A stretch of DNA of 8,253 nt, from contig DDPO01000049.1 in assembly GCA_002342225.1 (NCBI GenBank), positions 13,781 to 22,033 of the forward strand. Reading direction: 5' to 3'. Positions 1 through 5,962 of this stretch are shown piece by piece. The notes under the pieces are model-generated. The model made no database searches. It was not told the origin of the DNA and was given only the letters and a program-made list of their open reading frames with translations. The position numbers were made by a program, and so were the translations under genes. Position 1 is the first letter of the stretch. Every line of letters begins with the position of its first letter. This DNA comes from Bdellovibrionaceae bacterium UBA2466. Lineage in GTDB: Bacteria; Bdellovibrionota; FAC87; UBA2466.

Positions 1-1505
1 TCTGGTATTCGCTGCAAAGATCTGACAAGGGGATTATGATTCAGCATCACTAAATCTGTTTTGTTCTGAAACCTTTCTCCAAGAATTAAATTCACTGTCG
101 GAGGGAAACTGTTCATCAGATAGTTAGCTATTCGCTCATCAGATTCCCACTTGAAACTTTCTAAAACTTTAGCAAATTTTCGAAAACTTGTACTTCTAAT
201 AAGACTGGAACCACCTTGACCGGCGAAAACTTTCTCAGTGGCTTCTCCGATTCTTTTGGCTAGCGATTGAGGCATCCATTTCCAAATTTTTTCAAGTTCC
301 ACTGCCCAATGGCGAAAATAGCCACCAAAAATATCATCCCCCCCGGCACCCGAGAGTAGTACTTTGATACCTAGTTCTCTGGCTTTTTTTGAAATCAGCA
401 TCGTATTGATAGCTGCTGGATCGGCTTGGGGTTCGTCCAACTGAAAAAGCACTTTCTCAAGAAATCTAAAGTCATCAGGATCGACTTTCACAATTTCTAG
501 AGGAAGATTGAGTTCGGATGCCACTTGTTTAGCGTAATAAAGATCGTTTTTTTGAGTTCCGTCTTTCACTTCGTGTCCAATTGTAAAACAACTAAAATTT
601 GAACTTGGATCAACCTGTTTCATCAAAGAAACGACACTTGTAGAGTCCATGCCTCCAGACAAAAAAGCCCCCACCGGCACATCTGAGATAAGCTGTTTTT
701 TTACAGCGCTCTTTAAATGCAAACGTAACTCTTCAGTTAAATATTCTTCAGACCCTTGGAGGGATTTCTCTCCATAGGGAATATCGTAAAAATAATTTTT
801 TGAATGAATTTTTCCGTTTCTCACGAGCAACCACTGCCCGGGCTCTAGTTTTTTTACTGCAAGAAACGGGGTCTCAGGTGCAGGTGAATAAAGAAGACAT
901 AAATAATGTTTCAAAGCATTCAAGTCGAGCTCTAAGGAAACTTTCGAGGAACAAAGCAGGGCCTTTATCTCTGACGCAAATAATAGACCTTCATGAGTTT
1001 CGGAAAAATACAGTGGCTTAACACCAAGACCATCTCGGTACAGCAGCACATCTCCCGTTTTGATCCCGTCTTGCTGCCCTGATGGTCGTCCATCATAGAG
1101 AGCTAGTGCAAAGATCCCACTCAGTTTAGTGAAAGCAGCTATTCCATGCTCGGTATAAAGGTGAAGAATGACTTCAGTATCGGTCTGAGTCTTGAATCGA
1201 TGACCTCGGGCGATAAGTTCACGCTTAAGTTCAGGAAAATTATAAATTTCCCCATTGAAAGTGATCCACACAGATTCTTTGGTAGGACCCAAGCCCGTTT
1301 CCCCGAGATTTAATGACATGGGCTGGGCCCCCGCGGGAGTAGGATCAATAATCGCCAATCTTCGATGAGCCAGTCCTACTCGGCAATTCCCACGATTTAA
1401 CACAACCTCCCCTTGACCATCGGGTCCTCGATGGCTAAGACTCTCTCCCATGCGAACTAAGAGCTCGGGATCAAAATTTCCAATAAACCCGGCGATACCA
1501 CACAT
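1..1505 (-). CDS. asnB: Glutamine-hydrolysing asparagine synthase (AsnB family), 3' end beyond the window
   Basis: Translation from the ATG at 1505 is open to the left edge, giving about 501 residues without a frameshift; family members are usually 600-640 aa, so roughly the last fifth is missing. The protein begins MCGIAGFIG, so Cys2 becomes the N-terminal nucleophile of a class II glutamine amidotransferase domain after Met removal. The domain continues with SHRGPDG, NGEIYNF and a GVKPLY stretch. The synthetase half carries the PP-loop SGGMDS at residues 283-288, which binds ATP, followed by LSGAGGDDIFGGY. The family transfers ammonia from glutamine to a carboxylate, classically aspartate, through an acyl-adenylate. 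In polysaccharide loci relatives may instead amidate uronic-acid sugars; the sequence cannot decide which. A GAGG about 10 nt upstream of the ATG is a plausible ribosome site. The gene is divergent from rfbC, 47 bp away. Family assignment is firm; acceptor substrate is open. Confidence 0.93.
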   Translation of the reverse strand, partial: MCGIAGFIGNFDPELLVRMGESLSHRGPDGQGEVVLNRGNCRVGLAHRRLAIIDPTPAGAQPMSLNLGETGLGPTKESVWITFNGEIYNFPELKRELIARGHRFKTQTDTEVILHLYTEHGIAAFTKLSGIFALALYDGRPSGQQDGIKTGDVLLYRDGLGVKPLYFSETHEGLLFASEIKALLCSSKVSLELDLNALKHYLCLLYSPAPETPFLAVKKLEPGQWLLVRNGKIHSKNYFYDIPYGEKSLQGSEEYLTEELRLHLKSAVKKQLISDVPVGAFLSGGMDSTSVVSLMKQVDPSSNFSCFTIGHEVKDGTQKNDLYYAKQVASELNLPLEIVKVDPDDFRFLEKVLFQLDEPQADPAAINTMLISKKARELGIKVLLSGAGGDDIFGGYFRHWAVELEKIWKWMPQSLAKRIGEATEKVFAGQGGSSLIRSTSFRKFAKVLESFKWESDERIANYLMNSFPPTVNLILGERFQNKTDLVMLNHNPLVRSLQRIP

Positions 1506-1534
1506 TTGAAAGGCCTCAAATAAAGGTTTAGAAT
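1506..1534 (+). promoter_or_regulatory. Sigma70-type promoter candidate for rfbC
   Basis: TTGAAA at 1506-1511 (5 of 6 to the -35 consensus) is followed after exactly 17 bp by TAGAAT at 1529-1534 (5 of 6 to the -10 consensus). A start near 1541 would leave a leader of only about 12 nt before the rfbC ATG, with no clear Shine-Dalgarno sequence. The -35 box abuts the start codon of the divergent asnB-like gene. Seen by eye only; no expression evidence. Confidence 0.5.
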
Positions 1535-1544
1535 TTCAAAAAGT

Positions 1545-1553
1545 ATTGTACCA
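1545..1553 (-). promoter_or_regulatory. Possible extended -10 promoter for the asnB-like gene
   Basis: On the minus strand the sequence reads TGG then TACAAT (1550-1545), an extended -10 pattern with 5 of 6 matches in the hexamer. It would start transcription near 1538, about 33 nt before the asnB-like ATG. No good -35 box is seen at the normal distance, so it depends on the TG extension. It overlaps the rfbC start codon. Confidence 0.28.
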
Positions 1554-2104
1554 TGAAGATCATTAACACATCGCTCCCAGAAGTCATTATCATCGAGCCA
1601 AAGGTTCATTTAGATTCACGGGGCCTTTTTTACGAAAATTGGAATCGCAACCGCTATGCAGAGTTGGGTATTCCTTCGGAATTTGCTCAGGACAATTTAT
1701 CGCGATCCAATCAAGGCGTTTTAAGAGGCTTACACATTCAACATCCCAATGCTCAAGGGAAACTCATTTCAGTGCTCGAAGGAGAAATTTTTGATGTGGC
1801 AGTGGATCTTCGAACCAACTCACCTACTTTTAAAAAATGGGTTTCGGTCCATTTAAGCTCCAAGAACCATCATCAACTTTGGATTCCCAAAGGATTTGCG
1901 CACGGATTTTTAGTCTTAAGTAATTCGGCTTTGGTTTCTTACAAAGCCAGTGATTTTTATAGCCCAGAAGATGAAATGACTATTCTTTGGAATGACCCTC
2001 AAATAAAAATCGATTGGCCTATGAAGGCTCCCGACCTTTCTGATAAGGATTTGAGGGGCAAACTTCTTTCTGAAGTTCCGTTGGAAAAGTTGCCTAAAAT
2101 TTAG
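1553..2104 (+). CDS. rfbC: dTDP-4-dehydrorhamnose 3,5-epimerase (RmlC/RfbC)
   Basis: This 183-aa protein matches the usual RmlC length and is recognisable throughout. It has QDNLSRS followed by GVLRGLH at residues 55-61, QGKL at 68-71, FDVAVDLR at 80-87, LWIPKGFAHGF at 109-119, a YK pair at 130-131, YSPEDE at 136-141 and WNDP at 146-149. The enzyme is a cytosolic cupin that epimerises C3 and C5 of dTDP-4-keto-6-deoxyglucose in dTDP-L-rhamnose synthesis; related 3- or 3,5-epimerases serve other deoxysugars. His61 is the expected catalytic base and Asp166 in the terminal SDKD its likely partner; a Tyr near 130-136 is the expected acid. The residue after His61 is Ile, where I recall Tyr being common. 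No rfbA, rfbB or rfbD is in the window. No clear Shine-Dalgarno precedes the ATG, but there is no alternative in-frame Met until residue 142. Confidence 0.93.
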   Translation: MKIINTSLPEVIIIEPKVHLDSRGLFYENWNRNRYAELGIPSEFAQDNLSRSNQGVLRGLHIQHPNAQGKLISVLEGEIFDVAVDLRTNSPTFKKWVSVHLSSKNHHQLWIPKGFAHGFLVLSNSALVSYKASDFYSPEDEMTILWNDPQIKIDWPMKAPDLSDKDLRGKLLSEVPLEKLPKI

Positions 2105-2214
2105 ACAACTTTAGAAATGGAATTCCAATGACCTTTTAAACCTCTGAAAAACCGGTGGAATTGTGCGACCCCTTTGCCCTTTCTTAGGCTAACCAAAAGA
2201 AGTAAAATAAAAGG

Positions 2215-2850
2215 ATGCACCCGCCATTTTTTAAAAGAATTTTCATTTGTTTATCTCTAGCGGCCATACCAGCCACCCATGCTCTGGGAGTATTAAAAGC
2301 CCAGTCATCTCCATCAACTATCACTAACACGGGTAGGGCTACTATTTCTGGTGCGGTCGGTGTTGTTGCTCTTCCACCTGCTCCGGCTGCGACATCGAAA
2401 GTTTTCATTTCAACGGTCCCCATCAATTTAAGCGTATTAAATCTCTACTTGTTGGTAGACCCCCAAGCCCAAGCAAAAATTACAACTTTTTGCGCTGGTA
2501 TTCGGCCTTTTTATGTGAGTGGTCAATCTTATCGGGGACAGACGGCCTCAGGGCGTTTTCTGCTCAGCTTGACTGTGTTAGGTCGTATTTTAGAAGAAGG
2601 TCCCCAGCCAGAATACAAAGCTTTGAGAATCTCTCCTGAACAATCTTCAAATCAATCTAATCCTGAGGAGATTTTAACAGTCAGTCGCGCCCTCGCTATT
2701 GCTGTGGCCGATTTAAACACCTTGGCCAAGGAAGTTTATCTGGAGTCTCCTTCCGCATTAGAAAATCCTAACGAATTTGTAAAATTTACTAGGGAAAATC
2801 TCCTTTGGTTTAAAAAAGCAGAGAAACAGATAGTCCTCAAGCAACATTAA
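2215..2850 (+). CDS. Uncharacterised exported protein, 211 aa
   Basis: I do not recognise this family. Residues 1-23 form a signal peptide: a short basic start (FKR), a hydrophobic stretch and a cleavage-like A-x-A region near PATHA. Residues 30-60 are rich in Ser, Thr, Ala, Gly and Pro and look like a flexible linker. Residues 64-125 look beta-rich, with hydrophobic strands and the lone mature Cys at 93. Residues 140-155 are polar and Ser/Asn/Gln-rich. From 151 to the end the protein looks helical (EEILTVSRALAIAVADLNT and ENLLWFKKAEK). It is probably periplasmic or surface-attached; there is no lipobox and no second membrane segment. AAGG touches the ATG, too close for a standard ribosome site; an AGAAG further upstream may serve. 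The 110 bp between rfbC and this gene shows no convincing promoter or terminator. It lies 18 bp before the beta-barrel gene, suggesting co-transcription and a shared role. Confidence 0.75.
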   Translation: MHPPFFKRIFICLSLAAIPATHALGVLKAQSSPSTITNTGRATISGAVGVVALPPAPAATSKVFISTVPINLSVLNLYLLVDPQAQAKITTFCAGIRPFYVSGQSYRGQTASGRFLLSLTVLGRILEEGPQPEYKALRISPEQSSNQSNPEEILTVSRALAIAVADLNTLAKEVYLESPSALENPNEFVKFTRENLLWFKKAEKQIVLKQH

Positions 2851-2868
2851 ACCTGTTACACTACTTCT

Positions 2869-3849
2869 ATGTCCCGTCAAAAACAGTTTGCCCTATTGCT
2901 CGTAGTTTACGCTTTTTGTATTTCGGTCTCCCGTGGAGAGATCAATTCATCTCGCCCCACTCTTCCCGAGGACCAGAAGCCTTCCGAGGAAAAATCGGAT
3001 ACTACAGACAAAAAAAACAATAGTTACTTAAAAGCCCTCAAGGAGAAATGGCTCATACCCATGCCTAAAGGGGAATACGATCGGCTCAAAAACCGATTTA
3101 AGGGTTATTCATTATTTGATGCTGAGGATCGACCTTGGACTATCCCGGGAGTAACTTTGATGACACCCACGGGATACGTGGCTAAGTGGGGAGATATTTA
3201 TGGCGCATTTTCGGTGAATGATCGCACTCGTTTTGGTCGAATTGCAGATGCTTACGCGATGTTAGGGTTTGGTTTTGGAGATCCTGCAAAATGGTTAGGG
3301 TTTGAACTCACTTTAGGGTTTCTCAACGTAAGGAAACTTTTAAACTCTGGAAAAGGGATAACTATAAAGGCAGGACACACTTTTCCAGATGGCACCTCGA
3401 TCGCTATTGGAAAAATAGACTTTCTGCAATGGCCTGCAAATGCTGCAGATACTGGCTCAAGTGAATACATTGCCATATCGCGAGCATTCCAATTAGATTA
3501 CGACCCATCGCAACCGTTCAGTTTATTAATCATCAATCTTGGCCTAGGCGATGGGCAATTCAAATCGGATGAAAAATTTCGAGCAGATATAAAAGGAGTG
3601 GGACTATTTGGCTCTTTGAGTGTAAGAATTGCTGAACCTGTAAATATTTTAGCTAATTGGAATCACAATTTACATTTCGGAGCATCTATTGCCCCATTTA
3701 GAAAAATACCCTTCATCATTACTTTAGCTGTCATAGATACTTTAAAAACTCAAGGAGATGGGTTGCGATATTGCGCTGCGATCTCTTATGCAGATTCTAT
3801 TTTCTCGCGCAGCTTTCCAGTTGATTGGTTCAGAGGCTCGAATTTGTAG
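2869..3849 (+). CDS. Probable outer-membrane beta-barrel protein, 326 aa, in a polysaccharide locus
   Basis: A signal peptide covers about residues 1-23 (MSRQKQ, then a hydrophobic core ending SVSRG). A charged, probably disordered segment rich in Glu, Lys and Asp follows (about 25-50). From about residue 90 to the end there are alternating hydrophobic/polar stretches with Gly and aromatic residues and short turns, for example AYAMLGFGFG, WLGFELTLGFL, GITIKAGHTF, LLIINLGLGDGQF, VGLFGSLSVRI and LHFGASIAPF. These look like barrel strands; about 230-240 residues would allow roughly 12-16. The motif TPTGYVAKWGDIYGAF near 102-117 might start the barrel. No exact family is recognised; a porin partner for polysaccharide export (YjbH/Wzp-like) is a hypothesis from context. 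The C-terminus is Leu rather than the common Phe. No Shine-Dalgarno is visible, so translation may depend on the gene 18 bp upstream. Its 3' end overlaps the convergent wzy-like gene by 20 bp. Confidence 0.7.
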   Translation: MSRQKQFALLLVVYAFCISVSRGEINSSRPTLPEDQKPSEEKSDTTDKKNNSYLKALKEKWLIPMPKGEYDRLKNRFKGYSLFDAEDRPWTIPGVTLMTPTGYVAKWGDIYGAFSVNDRTRFGRIADAYAMLGFGFGDPAKWLGFELTLGFLNVRKLLNSGKGITIKAGHTFPDGTSIAIGKIDFLQWPANAADTGSSEYIAISRAFQLDYDPSQPFSLLIINLGLGDGQFKSDEKFRADIKGVGLFGSLSVRIAEPVNILANWNHNLHFGASIAPFRKIPFIITLAVIDTLKTQGDGLRYCAAISYADSIFSRSFPVDWFRGSNL

Positions 3850-5206
3850 ACAGTTTATTTGAGAAAGATCTGTGAATTTGAGTTTTTCTTGATCGCCATC
3901 GCGTCAATAGAGGTTCGATCATTTTATAGATAAATAAAATTAAGATGTTTTCTCTCAGCAACACAAACTGCTGAGTCATCCCACCTTCAATTGCGATAAT
4001 GTTTGAAAAAATGAGGGAAAAAACAATTAAAAAGAAGACCGGAGAAGGGGTAACAACCCTTAAGATTTTAGTGTTCGCACACCAACTGAAAATTAAAAAG
4101 ATGGGCACAAAAATAATAGCTAAATAGCCATAGTCTAGTAAAAACTCACTGAATATCGATGTAGGCAAATCCGTCCAATAATCGAAAGCGTATTTGACAA
4201 AAAAAGTCTCATTTACGACGGCTTTTTTGGAAGGCATTAAAATTCTAGGGATAGAACTCAAAAGTTGTGAACGTGTTAACTCACCAAAGTTAGCTAAGGG
4301 AATAATTTCACCATTCATTTTTCGAAGAACTTGTTCGTCTACTTTGAAATCGGGAGTTCTTGTTTCAGCATTTTGAACACTCGAATCGAAATCAAAAAAC
4401 CAATTTAAAGTCGAAAAGCTCTGACTTTCCATGCCATGTGTCACAATTTCCATAAAATTACGACGAAAATTTTGATAGAAGTTGCTGACTAAAATTAATA
4501 CAAGGAGGAAGCAAACGGTAATTACCCCGCTCCTGATTGTAAAAATATTTTTTCTCCGACTTTTAGCAAACCCTATAACCGAAGCAATCAAGGGATAGAA
4601 AATGGCTCGCCTACCGTGCAGCGCAAGCAAAAAGCCAATAGCGACCACGATTGGCCAATTAAAAACCGTTTTTTTAATCGGCTTTAAGCTACATTTTGCA
4701 AAAGCGGCAACAAAACAACCAGCAAGCAAAGAAAGTAAGTGCATCCTAAATGCGATTAATAAATAGGGAAGTTCAATGTTCCGATTTTCCTCTGCAGGGA
4801 TTAAAAAATAGGAGAACATCCCGTATTTTGTCAGAAAAACAGTCAGTGCGACACCCAAGACGAACAAAACAGCTGTCAGAATCACATCCGGGATCTCTGC
4901 CAACCCATCGAAAATACCACTGAACGAGGTGGCACTTAAAACCCATTGAAAAAAGAAATTTAATACAAAGAAAAAAATTAAAATCTCGATATAAACAAAT
5001 GCATGAACAGAAAGTGTGAGAAGCCAATCATGCTCAGAGTTCCAATTAGATAGAATATGAATTAAACTGTAGCCCCCATAGCTCATCAAGACAGCAGCAA
5101 GATAAAAATGGACGAGTGTTAATTTGTTCCAGGCAGTTTTAAAAAACAAAAAAAACATAAACCCAAACAGCATGAAAAACATTGTAATTCCGTACACGTT
5201 ACTCAT
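3830..5206 (-). CDS. Wzy-like O-antigen/exopolysaccharide repeat-unit polymerase
   Basis: This is a 458-aa, strongly hydrophobic protein with about 10-11 predicted membrane segments, the usual size and layout of Wzy polymerases. A loop of about 105 residues (roughly 245-350), rich in charged and polar residues, separates the eighth segment from the next; such a large periplasmic loop is typical of the family. HGRRAIFYP at 197-205 resembles the Arg-containing motif of repeat-unit polymerases, and FSEFLLDYGYL after the loop is also typical. Wzy joins lipid-linked repeat units at the periplasmic side of the inner membrane. The ATG at 5206 is preferred over a TTG two codons upstream (5212), because AGAGA lies about 6 nt before the ATG but directly against the TTG. 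The gene follows the SLBB gene by 38 bp, probably as one operon. Wzy primary sequences diverge strongly, so this rests on topology; a WaaL-type ligase is the main alternative. Confidence 0.7.
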   Translation of the reverse strand: MSNVYGITMFFMLFGFMFFLFFKTAWNKLTLVHFYLAAVLMSYGGYSLIHILSNWNSEHDWLLTLSVHAFVYIEILIFFFVLNFFFQWVLSATSFSGIFDGLAEIPDVILTAVLFVLGVALTVFLTKYGMFSYFLIPAEENRNIELPYLLIAFRMHLLSLLAGCFVAAFAKCSLKPIKKTVFNWPIVVAIGFLLALHGRRAIFYPLIASVIGFAKSRRKNIFTIRSGVITVCFLLVLILVSNFYQNFRRNFMEIVTHGMESQSFSTLNWFFDFDSSVQNAETRTPDFKVDEQVLRKMNGEIIPLANFGELTRSQLLSSIPRILMPSKKAVVNETFFVKYAFDYWTDLPTSIFSEFLLDYGYLAIIFVPIFLIFSWCANTKILRVVTPSPVFFLIVFSLIFSNIIAIEGGMTQQFVLLRENILILFIYKMIEPLLTRWRSRKTQIHRSFSNKLSTNSSL

Positions 5207-5244
5207 ATTCAATCTCTAGCTATACCTACAAATCTATCCCGAGC

Positions 5245-5796
5245 TCACTTTTTCAGCTGGTTAACAATCACAAGACTTGAAACAATTAAACCTAACAAGG
5301 AAGCTGCAAAGCCCACCACTTGGAGAGTATTGTTTGAAAGAATGGGTTCTTTTGGGGAAACAAGAACAACATCATTTGCCTCTAAATTAATAGGCCTCCC
5401 GCTTCCTTTTTCATTCACTAATTGCTTGAGATTAAGGCTAATCACTCTCTCAGACTCTTCGCTTCGACGTTTTATGTAGACATCTTCTAAATTTGCATCG
5501 GCTCTTGTTCCGCCAGCTAAGGCCAATAGGCGGATAATGTCGGTCTGCTTGGGGATGTGGTACACCCCCGGCTTACCCACTGCCCCCAACAGATGAATAG
5601 GCACCAAAATCTCCCCTTGGTAGAGCTCTGAGTAATATTCGTCAGCTCGAGTGTAATTCTGACTCCGCTTAAGCCCCTCGAGAATATTTGGCGATGCATT
5701 AGCTGAAGATATACGCCCCAGAAAAGGATTTAAAGTGGTCAAATGACTTACCAAAGTGATAAACGCAAAGCGTCTTAGAGAAGCGGCTGACTTCAT
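5245..5796 (-). CDS. Short SLBB-domain polysaccharide export (OPX-like) protein
   Basis: Starting at the ATG at 5796 the protein has 183 aa. Residues 1-34 form a signal peptide (MKSAASLRRF, a moderately hydrophobic core, ISSANA before a likely cleavage). Residues about 66-148 are one SLBB domain: VPIHLLGAVGKPGVYHIP, then IIRLLALAGGTR and VYIKRR, a linker, INLEANDVVLVSPKEP. A hydrophobic helix at about 158-178 ends the protein with NQLKK. SLBB domains occur in Wza-type exporters, which carry polysaccharide across the periplasm and outer membrane. The normal N-terminal Poly_export (PES) domain is absent and only one SLBB is present; Wza itself is about 380 aa. The upstream ATG at 5892 is rejected: it would bury the signal peptide behind 32 residues, it lacks a ribosome site, and the likely transcription start falls on it. 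An AAAGGA sits 8 nt before the chosen ATG. It precedes wzy and is divergent from wzc. Confidence 0.85.
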   Translation of the reverse strand: MKSAASLRRFAFITLVSHLTTLNPFLGRISSANASPNILEGLKRSQNYTRADEYYSELYQGEILVPIHLLGAVGKPGVYHIPKQTDIIRLLALAGGTRADANLEDVYIKRRSEESERVISLNLKQLVNEKGSGRPINLEANDVVLVSPKEPILSNNTLQVVGFAASLLGLIVSSLVIVNQLKK

Positions 5797-5804
5797 ATGT
5801 GTTT

Positions 5805-5810
5805 TCCTTT
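5805..5810 (-). promoter_or_regulatory. Shine-Dalgarno that fixes the SLBB gene start
   Basis: AAAGGA on the minus strand lies 8 nt before the ATG at 5796. It is the best ribosome binding site in the window. It supports the 183-aa start over the longer reading from 5892. Confidence 0.65.
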
Positions 5811-5896
5811 GTGCTGTTGTGCTGACGGTCAAAAACGAGCTTTTTTGCGTGGGACTAAATTCTAAGAACTGACTACTTAACGAAGCACTCATCTTA

Positions 5897-5924
5897 ATTT
5901 TATCAATTACCCTAGAACTGTAAA
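5897..5924 (-). promoter_or_regulatory. Sigma70-type promoter candidate for the SLBB-wzy operon
   Basis: On the minus strand TTTACA (5924-5919, 5 of 6) is followed after 16 bp by TAAAAT (5902-5897, 5 of 6). Transcription would begin near 5890, giving a leader of about 94 nt before the ATG at 5796. No hairpin or known riboswitch was recognised in that leader, nor any JUMPstart/ops element. For the opposite wzc gene only a weak arrangement is seen in the same 166-bp gap (TTACCC at 5907-5912, 17 bp, TAGATT at 5930-5935), which would overlap this promoter. Confidence 0.45.
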
Positions 5925-5962
5925 GACTTTAGATTATTCGATTCTTTTCCGATAACACTGGT

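Noticed and set aside
800..1021. A 73-codon open frame on the plus strand
   Set aside because: It lies wholly inside the asnB-like gene on the opposite strand, whose protein is strongly recognisable here; the 73-aa product resembles nothing.
2118..2127. Perfect 10-bp palindrome TGGAATTCCA after rfbC
   Set aside because: It has no loop and no following T-run, so it is not a terminator; a single short palindrome can occur by chance and no second copy was seen as an operator pair.
2105..2214. Search for a promoter or terminator between rfbC and the next gene
   Set aside because: TTGTGC (2161) with TAGGCT (2185) matches consensus at only about half the positions, and the TTCTT/AAGAA pairing is too weak for a terminator.
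2184..2426. An 80-codon open frame on the minus strand near the start of the 211-aa exported protein
   Set aside because: It is antisense to a gene with a clear signal peptide; the product has no recognisable features beyond reversed low-complexity.
4773..5027. An 84-codon Cys/Phe-rich open frame on the minus strand
   Set aside because: It is another frame of the wzy-like gene on the same strand; the T-rich membrane-segment codons explain its composition.
5206..5962. JUMPstart/ops element or riboswitch controlling the export genes
   Set aside because: No GGCGGTAG-like ops core or known riboswitch pattern was found on either strand in the gaps.
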